Program-made: the position numbers and the translations under genes
Shown here: one piece after another, positions 51,710 to 60,623 of the stretch
Numbering within the stretch: position 1 is the stretch's first letter
How the letters are laid out: every line of letters begins with the position of its first letter
NCBI RefSeq assembly: GCF_014644535.1
Contig: NZ_BMKW01000007.1
Span: forward strand, 310,001-374,000
Origin: Neoroseomonas lacus
GTDB taxonomy: Bacteria; Pseudomonadota; Alphaproteobacteria; Acetobacterales; Acetobacteraceae
Direction: 5' to 3'
DNA: 64,000 bases
Notes under the pieces: model-generated
Databases searched by the model: none
What the model was told of the DNA's origin: nothing
Seen by the model: only the letters and a program-made list of their open reading frames with translations

Positions 51710-52858
51710 ATGTTCACGACGCCCAGCACCACGACACATGCGGTGATCGATCGCACCAATCTGGGCCAGATCGTCCTGGTGTTGCAGGGCGGCGGCGCGC
51801 TCGGGGCCTACCAGGCCGGCGTCTATCAGGCGCTCGACGAAGCGGGCATCGAGCCGGACTGGGTGATCGGCACGTCGATCGGCGCCATCAATGCCGGCAT
51901 CATCGCCGGCAATCGGCCTGGCCAGCGGCTGCCCCGGCTGCGGGAATTCTGGTCGCGGATGCAGCGCGACCCGGTCGCCGAGCTGTTCTGCCAAGTGCCC
52001 GGGTGGGGCGTCATGGCGGCGAATGCGATGACCGTCCTGGGTGGCCTGCCGGCGTTCTTCAAACCCAATCCCCTGGCTGCCCTCGGCCTAAAGCTGGCGC
52101 CCGAGGCAGCGGGCTACTACTCGACGGCCCCGCTCGAGAAGACGTTGGCGGACCTCATCGACGGCGAGGTCCTCGCCGCCGGCGCGACCCGGCTGACGGT
52201 CGGCGCGGCCAGCGTCCGCACCGCCGAGATGCGCTACTTCGACAGCCGCGAGGCGCCGGTCTCGATCCGCCACATCATGGCATCGGGCGCGCTGCCGCCG
52301 GCCTTCCCGGCGGTGCGCATCGACGGTGAGCTCTACTGGGATGGCGGCATCCTCTCGAATACCCCGGTGGAGGCGGTGTTCGACGACAACCCGCGCCGCA
52401 GCGGCCTCGTCTTCACCGTCAACATCTGGCATGCGGAAGGGGCCGAGCCCAACGACATGGCCACGGTCATGGCGCGGCAGAAGGACGTGCAGTACGCCAG
52501 CCGCGCCGCCTCGCAGATCCAGCGCCAGAAGCAGATCCATCGCCTGCGCCACATCATCGCCGAGCTGGCCGGCCGCTTGCCGGAGGCGGATCAGCGCAAT
52601 CCCGAGGTCAGGCGCCTTGCCGCTTATGGCTGCCTGACGCGGATGCATGTGGTGCGGCTGCAGGCGCCCGCGGTGCTGGGAGAGGACCAGACCAAGGACA
52701 TCGACTTCAGCGCGCGCGGCATCCGCGAGCGCTGGGAGGCCGGCTACGCCGACACGATCCGGGTGCTCGACCAGCAGCCCTGGACGCATCAATTCGATCC
52801 GATCGAGGGCTTCATCCTGCACGAGACGGAAGCCGGCACCATCATCAGCGAAGGGTGA
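51710..52858 (+). CDS. Patatin-like phospholipase
   Basis: A 382-residue acyl hydrolase of the patatin family. Oxyanion hole 'VLVLQGGGALGAYQAGVYQ', nucleophile serine in 'IGTSIGAINAGIIAGN' (G-x-S-x-G) and the catalytic Asp in 'LYWDGGILSNTPVEAVF' are all present. A C-terminal extension of about 150 residues with 'RAASQIQRQKQIHRLRHIIA' resembles those of PHB-granule-associated or DUF3734-bearing patatins. The ATG at 51710 is preferred; the frame is open to 51545 but the extension overlaps the sigma-factor gene. Its stop overlaps the potential GTG start of the next gene, suggesting an operon. Confidence 0.9.
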   Translation: MFTTPSTTTHAVIDRTNLGQIVLVLQGGGALGAYQAGVYQALDEAGIEPDWVIGTSIGAINAGIIAGNRPGQRLPRLREFWSRMQRDPVAELFCQVPGWGVMAANAMTVLGGLPAFFKPNPLAALGLKLAPEAAGYYSTAPLEKTLADLIDGEVLAAGATRLTVGAASVRTAEMRYFDSREAPVSIRHIMASGALPPAFPAVRIDGELYWDGGILSNTPVEAVFDDNPRRSGLVFTVNIWHAEGAEPNDMATVMARQKDVQYASRAASQIQRQKQIHRLRHIIAELAGRLPEADQRNPEVRRLAAYGCLTRMHVVRLQAPAVLGEDQTKDIDFSARGIRERWEAGYADTIRVLDQQPWTHQFDPIEGFILHETEAGTIISEG

Positions 52859-52869
52859 GGACGACGCCA

Positions 52870-54195
52870 ATGCAGCGGATCGTGATCATCGGCGGTGGCT
52901 TCGCCGGCTCCACCACGGCGAGCATCCTGGCCCGGCGACTGCCGCCGGGCTGGGAAGTCCTGCTGATCAGCGAGGAAAGCTACACCACCTACAACCCGAT
53001 GCTCTCGGAAGTGGTCGGCGCCTCGATCTTCCCTGAGCAGGTGGTGGCGCCGCTGCGCCAGGTTCTCGGCATCGGGCGGCGCGGGCGGTTCGTGATGGGG
53101 CGCGTCTCCGCCATCGACCTCGCGCATCGGCAGGTGACCTGCGCAACCCTCGCGGGAGAACGGAGCTTCGCCTATGACCATCTGGTCCTGGCGCTCGGCA
53201 ATCGTGCGCGGCGCGACCTCATCCCCGGCATGGCCGAGCATGCCCTGCCGCTGAAGACCGTGGGCGACGCGCTGCACATCCGCAACTTCGTGCTGCGGCG
53301 CCTCGCACAGATGGAACTCGAGACCGATGTCGCGATCCGGCGGCGCCTTGGCCGCTTCGTCGTGATCGGCGGCGGTTTCTCGGGCGTCGAGGTCGCCGGT
53401 GCGCTGGCCGACTGCCTGAAGGGCATCGCCCGCTACTATCCCGGTGCGGCGGCGCAGGCGCTTGAGGTTGCCCTCGTGCAGAACTTGCCGCGCCTGCTGC
53501 CGGAACTGCCGGACTCCCTCGGGGCGGCGGCGCAGCGGATGCTCGTTGCCGACGGGGTGGATGTCCGGCTCGGCGCCACGGCCGAGGCCATACGGGGCGA
53601 TGGCGTCGTCCTCTCCGACGGGGAGCTGATCGAGGCTGCCACGGTGATCGGCACGATCGGAACGCAACCCAATGCGCTGACCGTAGCGCTTGGCCTGCCG
53701 ATGGAGCGGGGGCGGATCCGGGTCGATCCGGGCATGCAGGTGGCCGGTCGGTCCGACGTATGGGCGATCGGTGATTGTGCCTGCGTGGTCAATGCGCGCG
53801 ATGGCGCGGCCTCGCCGCCGACCGCCCAGTTCGCCGTGCGCCAGGCGACGCAACTCGCCCGCAACCTGCTTGCCGCGCTGCGCGGGCAGGATGCCCGCCC
53901 GTTCCACTATCGGCCGCGCGGGGCGATGGCCGCGATCGGCCACATGAACGGCGTGGCAGAGGTGTTCGGCGTCCGCCTCACCGGCCTGCCCGCCTGGTTT
54001 TTGTGGCGTGCCTACTACCTATCCCAGATGCCAACACCAGGGCGGAAGCTGCGCATCTTCGTCGAATGGACGTGGGGGATGTTCTTCGCGACCGACATCA
54101 CGCATATCCGCTTCACGCGCAGCGTCGAGCACGAGGACGTGCCCCGAGCCGCGGAGCCCGACCGCGACGTTTCCGGACGGAGCGTGGCGGCGTGA
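52870..54195 (+). CDS. Type II NADH dehydrogenase-like FAD oxidoreductase
   Basis: A 441-residue two-dinucleotide-binding-domain flavoprotein. FAD motif 'RIVIIGGGFAGSTTASILAR' opens the protein; the NAD(P) motif is 'RFVVIGGGFSGVEVAGALAD'; 'SDVWAIGDCACVVN' is the second FAD contact. A C-terminal amphipathic/hydrophobic part, 'LPAWFLWRAYYLSQMPTPGR' to 'FFATDITHIRF', is typical of membrane-bound NDH-2. It would oxidise NADH with quinone at the cytoplasmic face without pumping protons. ATG 52870 is chosen; GTG 52855, overlapping the patatin stop, is an alternative. It is followed after one base by the YeeE/YedE gene. Confidence 0.88.
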   Translation: MQRIVIIGGGFAGSTTASILARRLPPGWEVLLISEESYTTYNPMLSEVVGASIFPEQVVAPLRQVLGIGRRGRFVMGRVSAIDLAHRQVTCATLAGERSFAYDHLVLALGNRARRDLIPGMAEHALPLKTVGDALHIRNFVLRRLAQMELETDVAIRRRLGRFVVIGGGFSGVEVAGALADCLKGIARYYPGAAAQALEVALVQNLPRLLPELPDSLGAAAQRMLVADGVDVRLGATAEAIRGDGVVLSDGELIEAATVIGTIGTQPNALTVALGLPMERGRIRVDPGMQVAGRSDVWAIGDCACVVNARDGAASPPTAQFAVRQATQLARNLLAALRGQDARPFHYRPRGAMAAIGHMNGVAEVFGVRLTGLPAWFLWRAYYLSQMPTPGRKLRIFVEWTWGMFFATDITHIRFTRSVEHEDVPRAAEPDRDVSGRSVAA

Positions 54196-54196
54196 C

Positions 54197-55162
54197 ATGG
54201 ACATGCACCTGCTCAGCCCCGCCTTCCTGATCGCCGCCGCCTGCGCGGGGCTGATGGGCTTCGCCATCCAGCGTGGGGCCACCTGCACCGTCGCGGCCGT
54301 GGACGAGATCCTCGACAAAGGCTCCGCCCGGCGTCTTGTTGCGATGGTCGAGGCTTCGGCCTGGGTTGCCGCCGGACTCCTCGTCGCACAGGGGCTTGGG
54401 GTGCTCGGAATGATGCCGGTGGGCTATCCCTTGCACGATTGGACGATCGTGGGAGCCATGCTGCTCGGGCTCGGCGCATGGCTCAACCGGGCCTGCGCGT
54501 TCGGTTCGATCGCCCGGCTGGGCAACGGCGAATGGGCCTATCTGGCAACGCCGATCGGCTATTTTGCAGGGTGCCTGGCCTTCACGCTCCTGGGCGTACA
54601 GTCCGCGCCGACGCCACTCACGGAAGGGTCCCCGATATTGCGGGCACCGGCATGGGTCGCGCTGCCGGTCATCGCGGCCATGGCGTGGCGGCTTGTCCGA
54701 CATGCACGAGGCAGTTGGACACCGCATGCCGCCACCACCGTGATCGGCATCACCTTCTTCGTCACGCTGCTGCTCGTCGGTGCATGGAGCTACACCGATG
54801 CGCTGGCGGAGTTGTCGCGCGGCATGGCGGGCAGCGTGGTGATGCGGGGGCTGCTGTTCCTTGCGCTGCTGGCGGGTGCGATCCTCGGCGGTTCGATCGC
54901 GGGCCGACGCGGCAGCACACGGATCGCGCTGCCTGCACTGCTGCGCTGCTTCGCCGGTGGTGCCGTCATGGCCTCGGGCGCACTGCTGGTCCCGGGCGGG
55001 AATGACGGCCTCATCCTGCTCGGCATGCCGCTTCTCTGGCCCTATGCATGGGTAGCATTCCTGACGATGTGCCTCACGATCGTCTTGCCGCGATTGGCGC
55101 AAAGCGGATTGCGCTGGTGCGCTGCCCCGCGACGATCCCGGCCGCCACGCGCTGGTGCCTGA
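54197..55162 (+). CDS. YeeE/YedE (TsuA)-family membrane transporter
   Basis: A 321-residue polytopic membrane protein with about nine hydrophobic helices. Conserved cysteines sit in 'MGFAIQRGATCTVAAVDEI' and 'WLNRACAFGSIARLGNG', the family's repeated signature; a later 'GGNDGLILLGMPLLWPYA' is also typical. TsuA members import thiosulfate, others support selenium or sulfur traffic. ATG 54197 lies one base after the stop of the NDH-2-like gene, so they are co-transcribed. The transported ion is unknown. Confidence 0.88.
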   Translation: MDMHLLSPAFLIAAACAGLMGFAIQRGATCTVAAVDEILDKGSARRLVAMVEASAWVAAGLLVAQGLGVLGMMPVGYPLHDWTIVGAMLLGLGAWLNRACAFGSIARLGNGEWAYLATPIGYFAGCLAFTLLGVQSAPTPLTEGSPILRAPAWVALPVIAAMAWRLVRHARGSWTPHAATTVIGITFFVTLLLVGAWSYTDALAELSRGMAGSVVMRGLLFLALLAGAILGGSIAGRRGSTRIALPALLRCFAGGAVMASGALLVPGGNDGLILLGMPLLWPYAWVAFLTMCLTIVLPRLAQSGLRWCAAPRRSRPPRAGA

Positions 55163-55253
55163 CCGCCGCAGTTTCGCCATGGGTGCCGGGCTGGCTTGTG
55201 CGGCGGCTGTCTCGACTACATAGAATTCGACGGCCAGCCTCGACGACCGACAC

Positions 55254-55510
55254 GCGCATCAGCGTCAGCCATTCCCTGCTCACCCGCGACGCATTCTCCG
55301 TAAGCAGGCGATCAAGCTCTCCGCGCCACGCTCCGGCCTTGGCTACTCGGCACGTTCGTAGCGGGATTCCGTCGTCCCCGAGTGCAGGACCTTCCGCACC
55401 AGCTTCCGCGACAGGCCAAGCCGACGGCAGATCGCCCCGATCGACCGTCCATCGACGTGATGCAGTCGACGGATTTTCCCGATCGTCTCCGCCACCAGCT
55501 TCCGAATCAT
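55254..55510 (-). mobile_element. Remnant of an IS21-family istA transposase gene
   Basis: A fragment of the N-terminal part of IstA: 'AETIGKIRRLHHVDGRSIGA' and the helix-turn-helix 'ICRRLGLSRKLVRKVLHSG', then 'TTESRYERAE' and a stop at 55343. After a frameshift near 55341 it continues in another frame as 'GAWRGELDRLLTENASRVSR'. The catalytic core and istB are absent, so it is dead. Sequence to the right (about 55560-55600, caccccca...ggggtcctttt) resembles an IS21 end. Confidence 0.7.
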
Positions 55511-56460
55511 GCCCCCGGGCATCACCAGAAGCCAACGTGAACCCATCCATCAGAGGGCTCCCGTTTAGACGCTGATCACCCCCACAACAGGGGTCCTTTT
55601 CCGGGCCGATCCACAGAACGGGCAAGAGAGGTGGTTAGGCTTCTCGCTATAGCGTTTCGGTCCCGATAAGTGTCTTCACCGCCGGTTGATACGCGCGTCT
55701 TGCTGATGCCGCGGCTTGACGCAGTGCGGGGTTAATCCGAACGGAGTGAGACCGCAGCACCGACGGCAATGCCGTGCTGCCCTTCGCTGCGGCGGATGGT
55801 CGAGACAGGCCTGTTCCGGCGTCCGCTCCCAGGCTCGAATGCGTCCGGCGGGTTCGCTTCGTCATGGTCACTCCTGAACCGTCCCCACTGCCGGCGCGTC
55901 AGCCGAAGCGCTGGGTTGCTGGAGGTGCCCCGCTGGGTGACCTCGTTTAGGAGGTCATCAATGCTGCATCCAGATCACGGTGATGCTCGGTGCCGAACCC
56001 GCGTTGGGGATGCGTTGTACTGAGTGTTCGCTCCCGACGTACGGATTTCGGGCAAGTGGTACTCGAACCACGACAGGTGCTTACCGCGCTGAAACCGGCC
56101 TTCAAGCTGTGTTTTTGTGTTCCGTACAAAAATGCCCAGGTTAGGAGATCCGGAGAGAATTGGCCTCCGAAGAGCGAATTTCCGCCGTGTCCGCATCCGG
56201 CGAGCCAACAGGTGCTCCCCGGAAACCCCAGGGAACCTGCCACTCAGCGCGGCGAGCGACCGGGAGGAGAGCATGGCACGCATGGGAACTGGCGGAGGAG
56301 GTGCGACCCGGTACAGGCGGTCTCTCGCAGGTTTTCGCAGAGCCTCGATGACGTCTAAAGCGGGCCGCGCGAGCCAAGGCGAAAAGCAGCTTCGCCCGCC
56401 GATTCAGGGCGGAACTGGCGGCTTCGTACAAGCAGATACAAACCACCTCAGGCAACTGGA
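55511..56460. other. Degenerate region without intact genes
   Basis: About 950 bases between the istA remnant and the LysR gene. The left part probably holds the outer end of the dead IS21 copy. An imperfect palindrome (gtggt-n6-accac) lies near 56057. The right part carries one locus of the 125-bp repeat. Open frames here have no start signals or recognisable families. Confidence 0.55.
56287..56420 (+). repeat. 125-bp interspersed repeat, locus 1
   Basis: Begins 'aactggcggaggaggtgcga', passes 'gcctcgatg' and 'gcgagccaaggcgaaaagca', and meets the next copy of its own start (aactggcgg) at 56413, a period of 126 bases. The same unit, diverged, recurs at 58970-59150. It looks non-coding. Confidence 0.7.
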
Positions 56461-57354
56461 TCAGCGCTGCAACGACAGCGCATCGGCCAGCAGGTCAAAG
56501 ACCACCCGCACGCGCCGGCTGGTGTGTAGTTCCCGATGTGTGACGAGCCAGATGGGGAAGACGATGGGCGCCGCCTCGGGCAGCACACGGCGAACCCGTG
56601 GCTCTGCATCGCCCACCGCTTCCGTGTTGAAGCCGATGCCCGCGCCCTGCTTCACCAGTTCCCAATGCACCAAGTGGCTGTCCACCTGAACCGGCACTTG
56701 CTGCGCCGTCACCTGCAGGCCTAAGGCGCGCATGCCCTCGATGAAGTCTGAGGTTTCGCCAAACGCCACGAACTCGGCCCGCGTCAGATCATCCCAGCCC
56801 CGAGGATGGCCCAGCTTGCTGAGATAGCCCGGGGTCGCGTAGGGACGGCCCCGGTCCTCCCCCACCTTGCGTGCGATGAGTTCCGGCTCACGCGGGTCGA
56901 AGTTGCGGACAGCGATGTCGGCCTCGCGGCGCAGCAGATCAGCCGTGCGATTGGTCGCGCGGATTTCCACCGTGATGCCCGGATGTGCCGCGCGCAGCCT
57001 GGCAATGATGGGGGGCAGGACGTGCGCCGCACAGGCTTCGGTGGCGGTAATCCGGATCGGGCCTTCGATCCGCTGCGATTGGCCGGTGGCGGCCAGGGCC
57101 AAGCGGCCGGCGGCCTCGCCCATCGTGCGCACGTGGTCCAGCAACGCCCCGGCGGTGGGTGTGAGCACGAGGCCGCGACCGGCCCGCTCGAACAGGGCAA
57201 CACCAAGTTCACGCTCCAGCGCTGCGATCTGGCGGCCGAGCGTAGGCTGGGTGAGGCCGAGTGCCCGCGCCGCGGCGGAGAGCGAACCCGCCTCGGCGGT
57301 GGCGAGGAAGGCGCGGATGCGATTCCAATCGAGCTGTGAGGCGGTCCAATCCAT
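56461..57354 (-). CDS. LysR-family transcriptional regulator
   Basis: A 297-residue LysR protein. The DNA-binding domain includes 'RIRAFLATAEAGSLSAAARA' and 'LGLTQPTLGRQIAALERELG'. The effector domain contains 'GPIRITATEACAAHVLPPII' and 'LVKQGAGIGFNTEAVGDAE'. It resembles LysR proteins with long N-terminal LTTR_1 domains controlling stress or efflux genes, but no target is identifiable. It is divergent from the small lipoprotein and DUF2306 genes, which are its likely neighbours in function. Confidence 0.9.
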   Translation of the reverse strand: MDWTASQLDWNRIRAFLATAEAGSLSAAARALGLTQPTLGRQIAALERELGVALFERAGRGLVLTPTAGALLDHVRTMGEAAGRLALAATGQSQRIEGPIRITATEACAAHVLPPIIARLRAAHPGITVEIRATNRTADLLRREADIAVRNFDPREPELIARKVGEDRGRPYATPGYLSKLGHPRGWDDLTRAEFVAFGETSDFIEGMRALGLQVTAQQVPVQVDSHLVHWELVKQGAGIGFNTEAVGDAEPRVRRVLPEAAPIVFPIWLVTHRELHTSRRVRVVFDLLADALSLQR

Positions 57355-57450
57355 GCATCCTTGTATGGGTCATGACCGGATTTCGCCAGTTCCACGCGTA
57401 CTGCTGCATGGGTAGGTGAGCAGCTTCATAACGCCGGAGCAGAGACAATC

Positions 57451-57852
57451 ATGTACATTCGACCGATCGCACCCCTCGCTGCCGCGCTTGCCCTCCTGGC
57501 CGGATGTGCGGCCACCATCAGTCAGGACGGCCTGGAGCAACGCACCGCTCAGGCCATCGGGCGAACCATCGGCCAGTTCGACATCACCGACCGCAGCGAA
57601 GAGGCCGGAGGCCGTATCAATTACACCGCCAACACGCGCGACGGGGCGGCTTACCGCTGCTACCTTTACGGGGCCACCGGCCTCCAGAATGCCGTGACCT
57701 TTGGGCAGACGCCGCATTCCGATGCCATCTGCACCGCCTTGGCGAGTGGCCAGAGAGGGACCGGCAATGGGGGGCCCGCGGCCACAGGCCAACGTGGTCG
57801 AAGCGCTGGCAGCAATTGCAATGCGTTGTTGCGGGCAGCCGGGCGGTGCTGA
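57451..57852 (+). CDS. Small putative lipoprotein
   Basis: A 133-residue protein with a lipoprotein signal 'APLAAALALLAGCAAT' (lipobox L-A-G-C). The mature part contains 'RTAQAIGRTIGQFDITDRSE', 'INYTANTRDGAAYRCYLYGA' and a Gly-rich tail with 'SNCNALLRAAGRC'. Three cysteines remain after processing. No family is recognised. It starts at 57451 after a GGAGCAGAG sequence and is 26 bases ahead of the DUF2306 gene, probably in one operon. Confidence 0.75.
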   Translation: MYIRPIAPLAAALALLAGCAATISQDGLEQRTAQAIGRTIGQFDITDRSEEAGGRINYTANTRDGAAYRCYLYGATGLQNAVTFGQTPHSDAICTALASGQRGTGNGGPAATGQRGRSAGSNCNALLRAAGRC

Positions 57853-57878
57853 TCCGTCATCCCTGAAGCGAAGTTGCC

Positions 57879-58526
57879 ATGATTCGAGCTTTCACCCGAC
57901 CGATTCCGCTTGTTGTGGCTCTGGCGTTTTGCACCTTCATTCCAGTGATGATGGCCGCTGTCCGCGTGGTGCAGATCCCGCTTGGCGCATTGCCCGAGGA
58001 CGGCCTGCGGCTGGCCTCCGTTCCTGTCGCATACTTCCTTCACTCGCTCGCGGGCGTGCTGTTCGGCGTGCTCGGGCCTCTGCAGTTTGTTCGCGCCCTT
58101 CGCCGCCGATTCGGGACTCTGCACCGCCTGAGCGGGCGAGTTTTTGTGCTTGCGGGGATGGGGTTGGCGCTGTCGGGGCTGGCGCTGCTGCTGCGGGTCG
58201 GGAGCATCGCAACCGGGCTTCTGGACGCCGTCCGCGGAGTCTTTGGCCTGGCGCTGATCGCAGTGCTCGTGCTGGGGGTGTGGGCGGCGCGGGCGCACGC
58301 CATGGTTCGACACCGCGCTTGGATGATCCGCGCATATGCCATCGGCATGGGATCGGGAACCGTCGCGCTGGTGATGTTCCCCGTCTACCTGATCAGTGGA
58401 GAACCGCCCACGGGGCTGACCACTGACATTGTGGTTGTCGGCATGTGGCTGCTCACCATCGCTGTGGGTGAATGGGTCGTCCGGAGGCTTGCTTCCCCAG
58501 ACCACTGCAGCCGGTCAGCACCGTGA
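57879..58526 (+). CDS. DUF2306-type membrane protein
   Basis: A 215-residue integral membrane protein with about six helices. It fits DUF2306: 'LHSLAGVLFGVLGPLQFVRA', 'RFGTLHRLSGRVFVLAGMGL' (His-containing), and 'MVRHRAWMIRAYAIGMGSGT' (H-R-x-W-M-x-R). Paired histidines suggest haem or metal binding, but no role is established for the family. It follows the small lipoprotein gene. Confidence 0.82.
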   Translation: MIRAFTRPIPLVVALAFCTFIPVMMAAVRVVQIPLGALPEDGLRLASVPVAYFLHSLAGVLFGVLGPLQFVRALRRRFGTLHRLSGRVFVLAGMGLALSGLALLLRVGSIATGLLDAVRGVFGLALIAVLVLGVWAARAHAMVRHRAWMIRAYAIGMGSGTVALVMFPVYLISGEPPTGLTTDIVVVGMWLLTIAVGEWVVRRLASPDHCSRSAP

Positions 58527-58969
58527 CCCAACCAGTTCAGCGTCGGGGGACAGCACATGAACTTTGGCAAGGCAGACAGCCACAGAGATAACCACGATGA
58601 CGGAGGCGCAGAGCGTGGATCCGTCAAAAATTTCAGATGCTCTCAACTAAGGCTTGGCCCGTCTTCCTGCTCGAACTGGCCGATGTTTTCGCGCTCGCCG
58701 CGGACGGCAGGGTGCGCCGGATCGCCTTCAGCAGCGCATCGCCAGTGTCCATGTCGAAGACCATCAGTGCGCCGCTGATGACAGCTTGGTGGCCGGTCTG
58801 GCCGTCACTAATGCCATCGGCATCCTGCAGGAGATCCGCGCTGCGGTGCGCGGGACCATAAGCGACGCAGGCGTCATCCAGATGCCATCGCGGTTGCCTA
58901 TGTCGCCGGATCGTCGATACGCTTACCGCTCGATTTCGCGCGACGTCGATGGTTTCGCCGGGTGAATGC

Positions 58970-59150
58970 GCGAGCCAGAGCAAAAAGCAGCGTCGCGGTG
59001 CGAACCGGAGCGAAACTGGCGGAAGAGGTGCGACCGGTTACAAACGGTCCCTCGCAGCATTTCGTGCCGCCTCGATGGCGCCCGAAGGAGATGCGCGAGC
59101 TAATGCGAAAAGCGGCGTAGCGGCGCGCGCCACGGCGAAACTGGCGGAGG
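58970..59150 (+). repeat. 125-bp interspersed repeat, locus 2
   Basis: One full unit plus the start of the next. 'gcgag' marks recur at 58970 and 59095 (period 125), and 'aactggcgga' at 59014 and 59139 (period 125). It matches locus 1 over the whole unit with scattered differences. Confidence 0.7.
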
Positions 59151-59287
59151 GGATGTCCGTCATACTATCGTTCACCGCCGTCCAAATTGAGTGCAGGCAC
59201 CCCGATAACAAACGGAAATTACGCCATTTCTTTCATCATCCCGGCCAGCGATGCTCGCTTCCGTTCGCCCTTGTTCGGGCATATGAT

Positions 59288-59322
59288 GTGGGAACGGATG
59301 AGGGAACAACCCCTGTTCCCAC
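59288..59322 (+). promoter_or_regulatory. Inverted repeat ahead of the integrase gene
   Basis: Perfect 8-bp arms GTGGGAAC (59288-59295) and GTTCCCAC (59315-59322) with a 19-base spacer, ending 17 bases before the integrase GTG. The position suits an operator for the integrase promoter or an arm-type integrase site. Confidence 0.5.
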
Positions 59323-59339
59323 AATGGCGGAGATCTTGG

Positions 59340-60623
59340 GTGCCGAAGCGCGCAGCGGGCCTTTCAGCCGCACAGGTTGCTAAGGAGAAGCGCCCAGGTC
59401 GCTACAGCGATGGCGGCGGGCTCATCTTCTATGTGAAGGCCAGCGGCACGCCCGCCTGGGTGTTCCGCTACAGCGTGAACGGCACCCGCCGCGACATGGG
59501 GCTGGGCCCGGCGCGGGGCACCGGCTCCCTTTCCCTTGCTGACGCCCGCGTGAAGGTGGGCGAGCTGCGCCGCATGGTGGATACCGGGGTCGATCCCCTG
59601 GCGAAGCGGGACGCCGATGCTGCCGCGGCGAAGGCCGCGGAGCAGGCGGCGGTGGCGCGTGCGAAGACCTTCAGCGAGGTGACGGACCTATTCCTCGGCG
59701 CGCATGAGGTCGGCTGGCGGAATGCGAAGCACCGAGCGCAATGGAAAATGACGCTCACGGAATATGCCGGGCGGCACATGGGCGAGCTGGTGGTCGGCAA
59801 TATCGGCACCGAGCACATCACCGCGGCGCTCACGCCGATTTGGACCACGAAGCCGGAAACGGCCTCTCGACTGCGCGGCCGCATCGAGGCGGTGCTGGAC
59901 TTCGCCGCCGTCCACGGCTGGCGCGACGGGGCGAATCCTGCGCGGTGGCGCGGGCATCTGGACAAGGTGTTCCCCCGCCGCACGAAAGTGCGCGCCGTGA
60001 AGCATCATGCCGCCCTCCCCTGGCAGGACATGAGCGGTTTCATGGCGCTGCTGGCGAAGCGCGAGGGCGTGTCGGTCGATGCTCTCGCCTTCTGCATCCT
60101 GACGGCGGCGCGGTCGGGCGAAGTGCTCGGTGCGCGGTGGTCCGAGCTCGACCTGACCGCCGCGGTGTGGACCATCCCAGCGGAGCGCATGAAGGCCGGC
60201 AAGGAGCACCGGGTCCCGCTGTCGTCCCCTTCCCTGGCGGTGCTTCACCGCATGGCGAAGGTGCGCGAGCGCGATGCGGCCGACGCATTGGTGTTCCCGG
60301 GCCAGAAGGATGGCCGGCCGCTATCCATCATGGCCATGGCGATGGTCCTGCGCCGCATGGAGCGTGGGCACCTGACCGTGCATGGCTTCCGCTCCGCCTT
60401 CCGCGATTGGGCCGGCGAGACAACGGCCCATCCCCGCGAAGTGGTCGAGGCCGCGCTGGCACACAGGACCGGCGACAAGGTCGAGCAAGCCTATGCCCGC
60501 GGCGACCTTTTCACGAAGCGCCGGCGGCTCATGGATGATTGGGCCGCCTTCTGTGCGAAGAGGCCAGCGACCGTCACGGCGATAATGCCGGCGGCGGGGG
60601 AGACCGTGGAGCAAACAGCGTGA
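59340..60623 (+). CDS. Tyrosine-type integrase
   Basis: A 427-residue phage/island integrase of the P4-like group with an N-terminal Arm-binding domain (DUF4102-type: 'RYSDGGGLIFYVKASGTPAW', 'GTRRDMGLGPARG'). A core-binding domain follows, then the catalytic domain with Arg in 'LTAARSGEVLGARW', His-x2-Arg in 'VHGFRSAFRDWAGE', and His and the nucleophile Tyr in 'ALAHRTGDKVEQAYARGD'. GTG 59340 is chosen: GGAGA lies ahead and the product then starts 'MPKRAAGLSAAQVAKEKRPG', as in relatives. The frame is open to 59187 but that would include the inverted repeat. The stop overlaps the next start (GTGA). Confidence 0.93.
   Translation: MPKRAAGLSAAQVAKEKRPGRYSDGGGLIFYVKASGTPAWVFRYSVNGTRRDMGLGPARGTGSLSLADARVKVGELRRMVDTGVDPLAKRDADAAAAKAAEQAAVARAKTFSEVTDLFLGAHEVGWRNAKHRAQWKMTLTEYAGRHMGELVVGNIGTEHITAALTPIWTTKPETASRLRGRIEAVLDFAAVHGWRDGANPARWRGHLDKVFPRRTKVRAVKHHAALPWQDMSGFMALLAKREGVSVDALAFCILTAARSGEVLGARWSELDLTAAVWTIPAERMKAGKEHRVPLSSPSLAVLHRMAKVRERDAADALVFPGQKDGRPLSIMAMAMVLRRMERGHLTVHGFRSAFRDWAGETTAHPREVVEAALAHRTGDKVEQAYARGDLFTKRRRLMDDWAAFCAKRPATVTAIMPAAGETVEQTA

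Larger units (their letters stand above)
58527..59339. other. Border region without an intact gene
   Basis: About 800 bases between the DUF2306 gene and the integrase. A minus-strand open frame at 58633-58983 contains 'GPAHRSADLLQDADGISDGQ' and 'SGALMVFDMDTGDALLKAIR', which looks protein-like but has no start signal and no family I know; it may be a gene fragment. The second repeat locus and an inverted repeat ahead of the integrase also lie here. The element's attachment site should be in or near this stretch. Confidence 0.5.
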
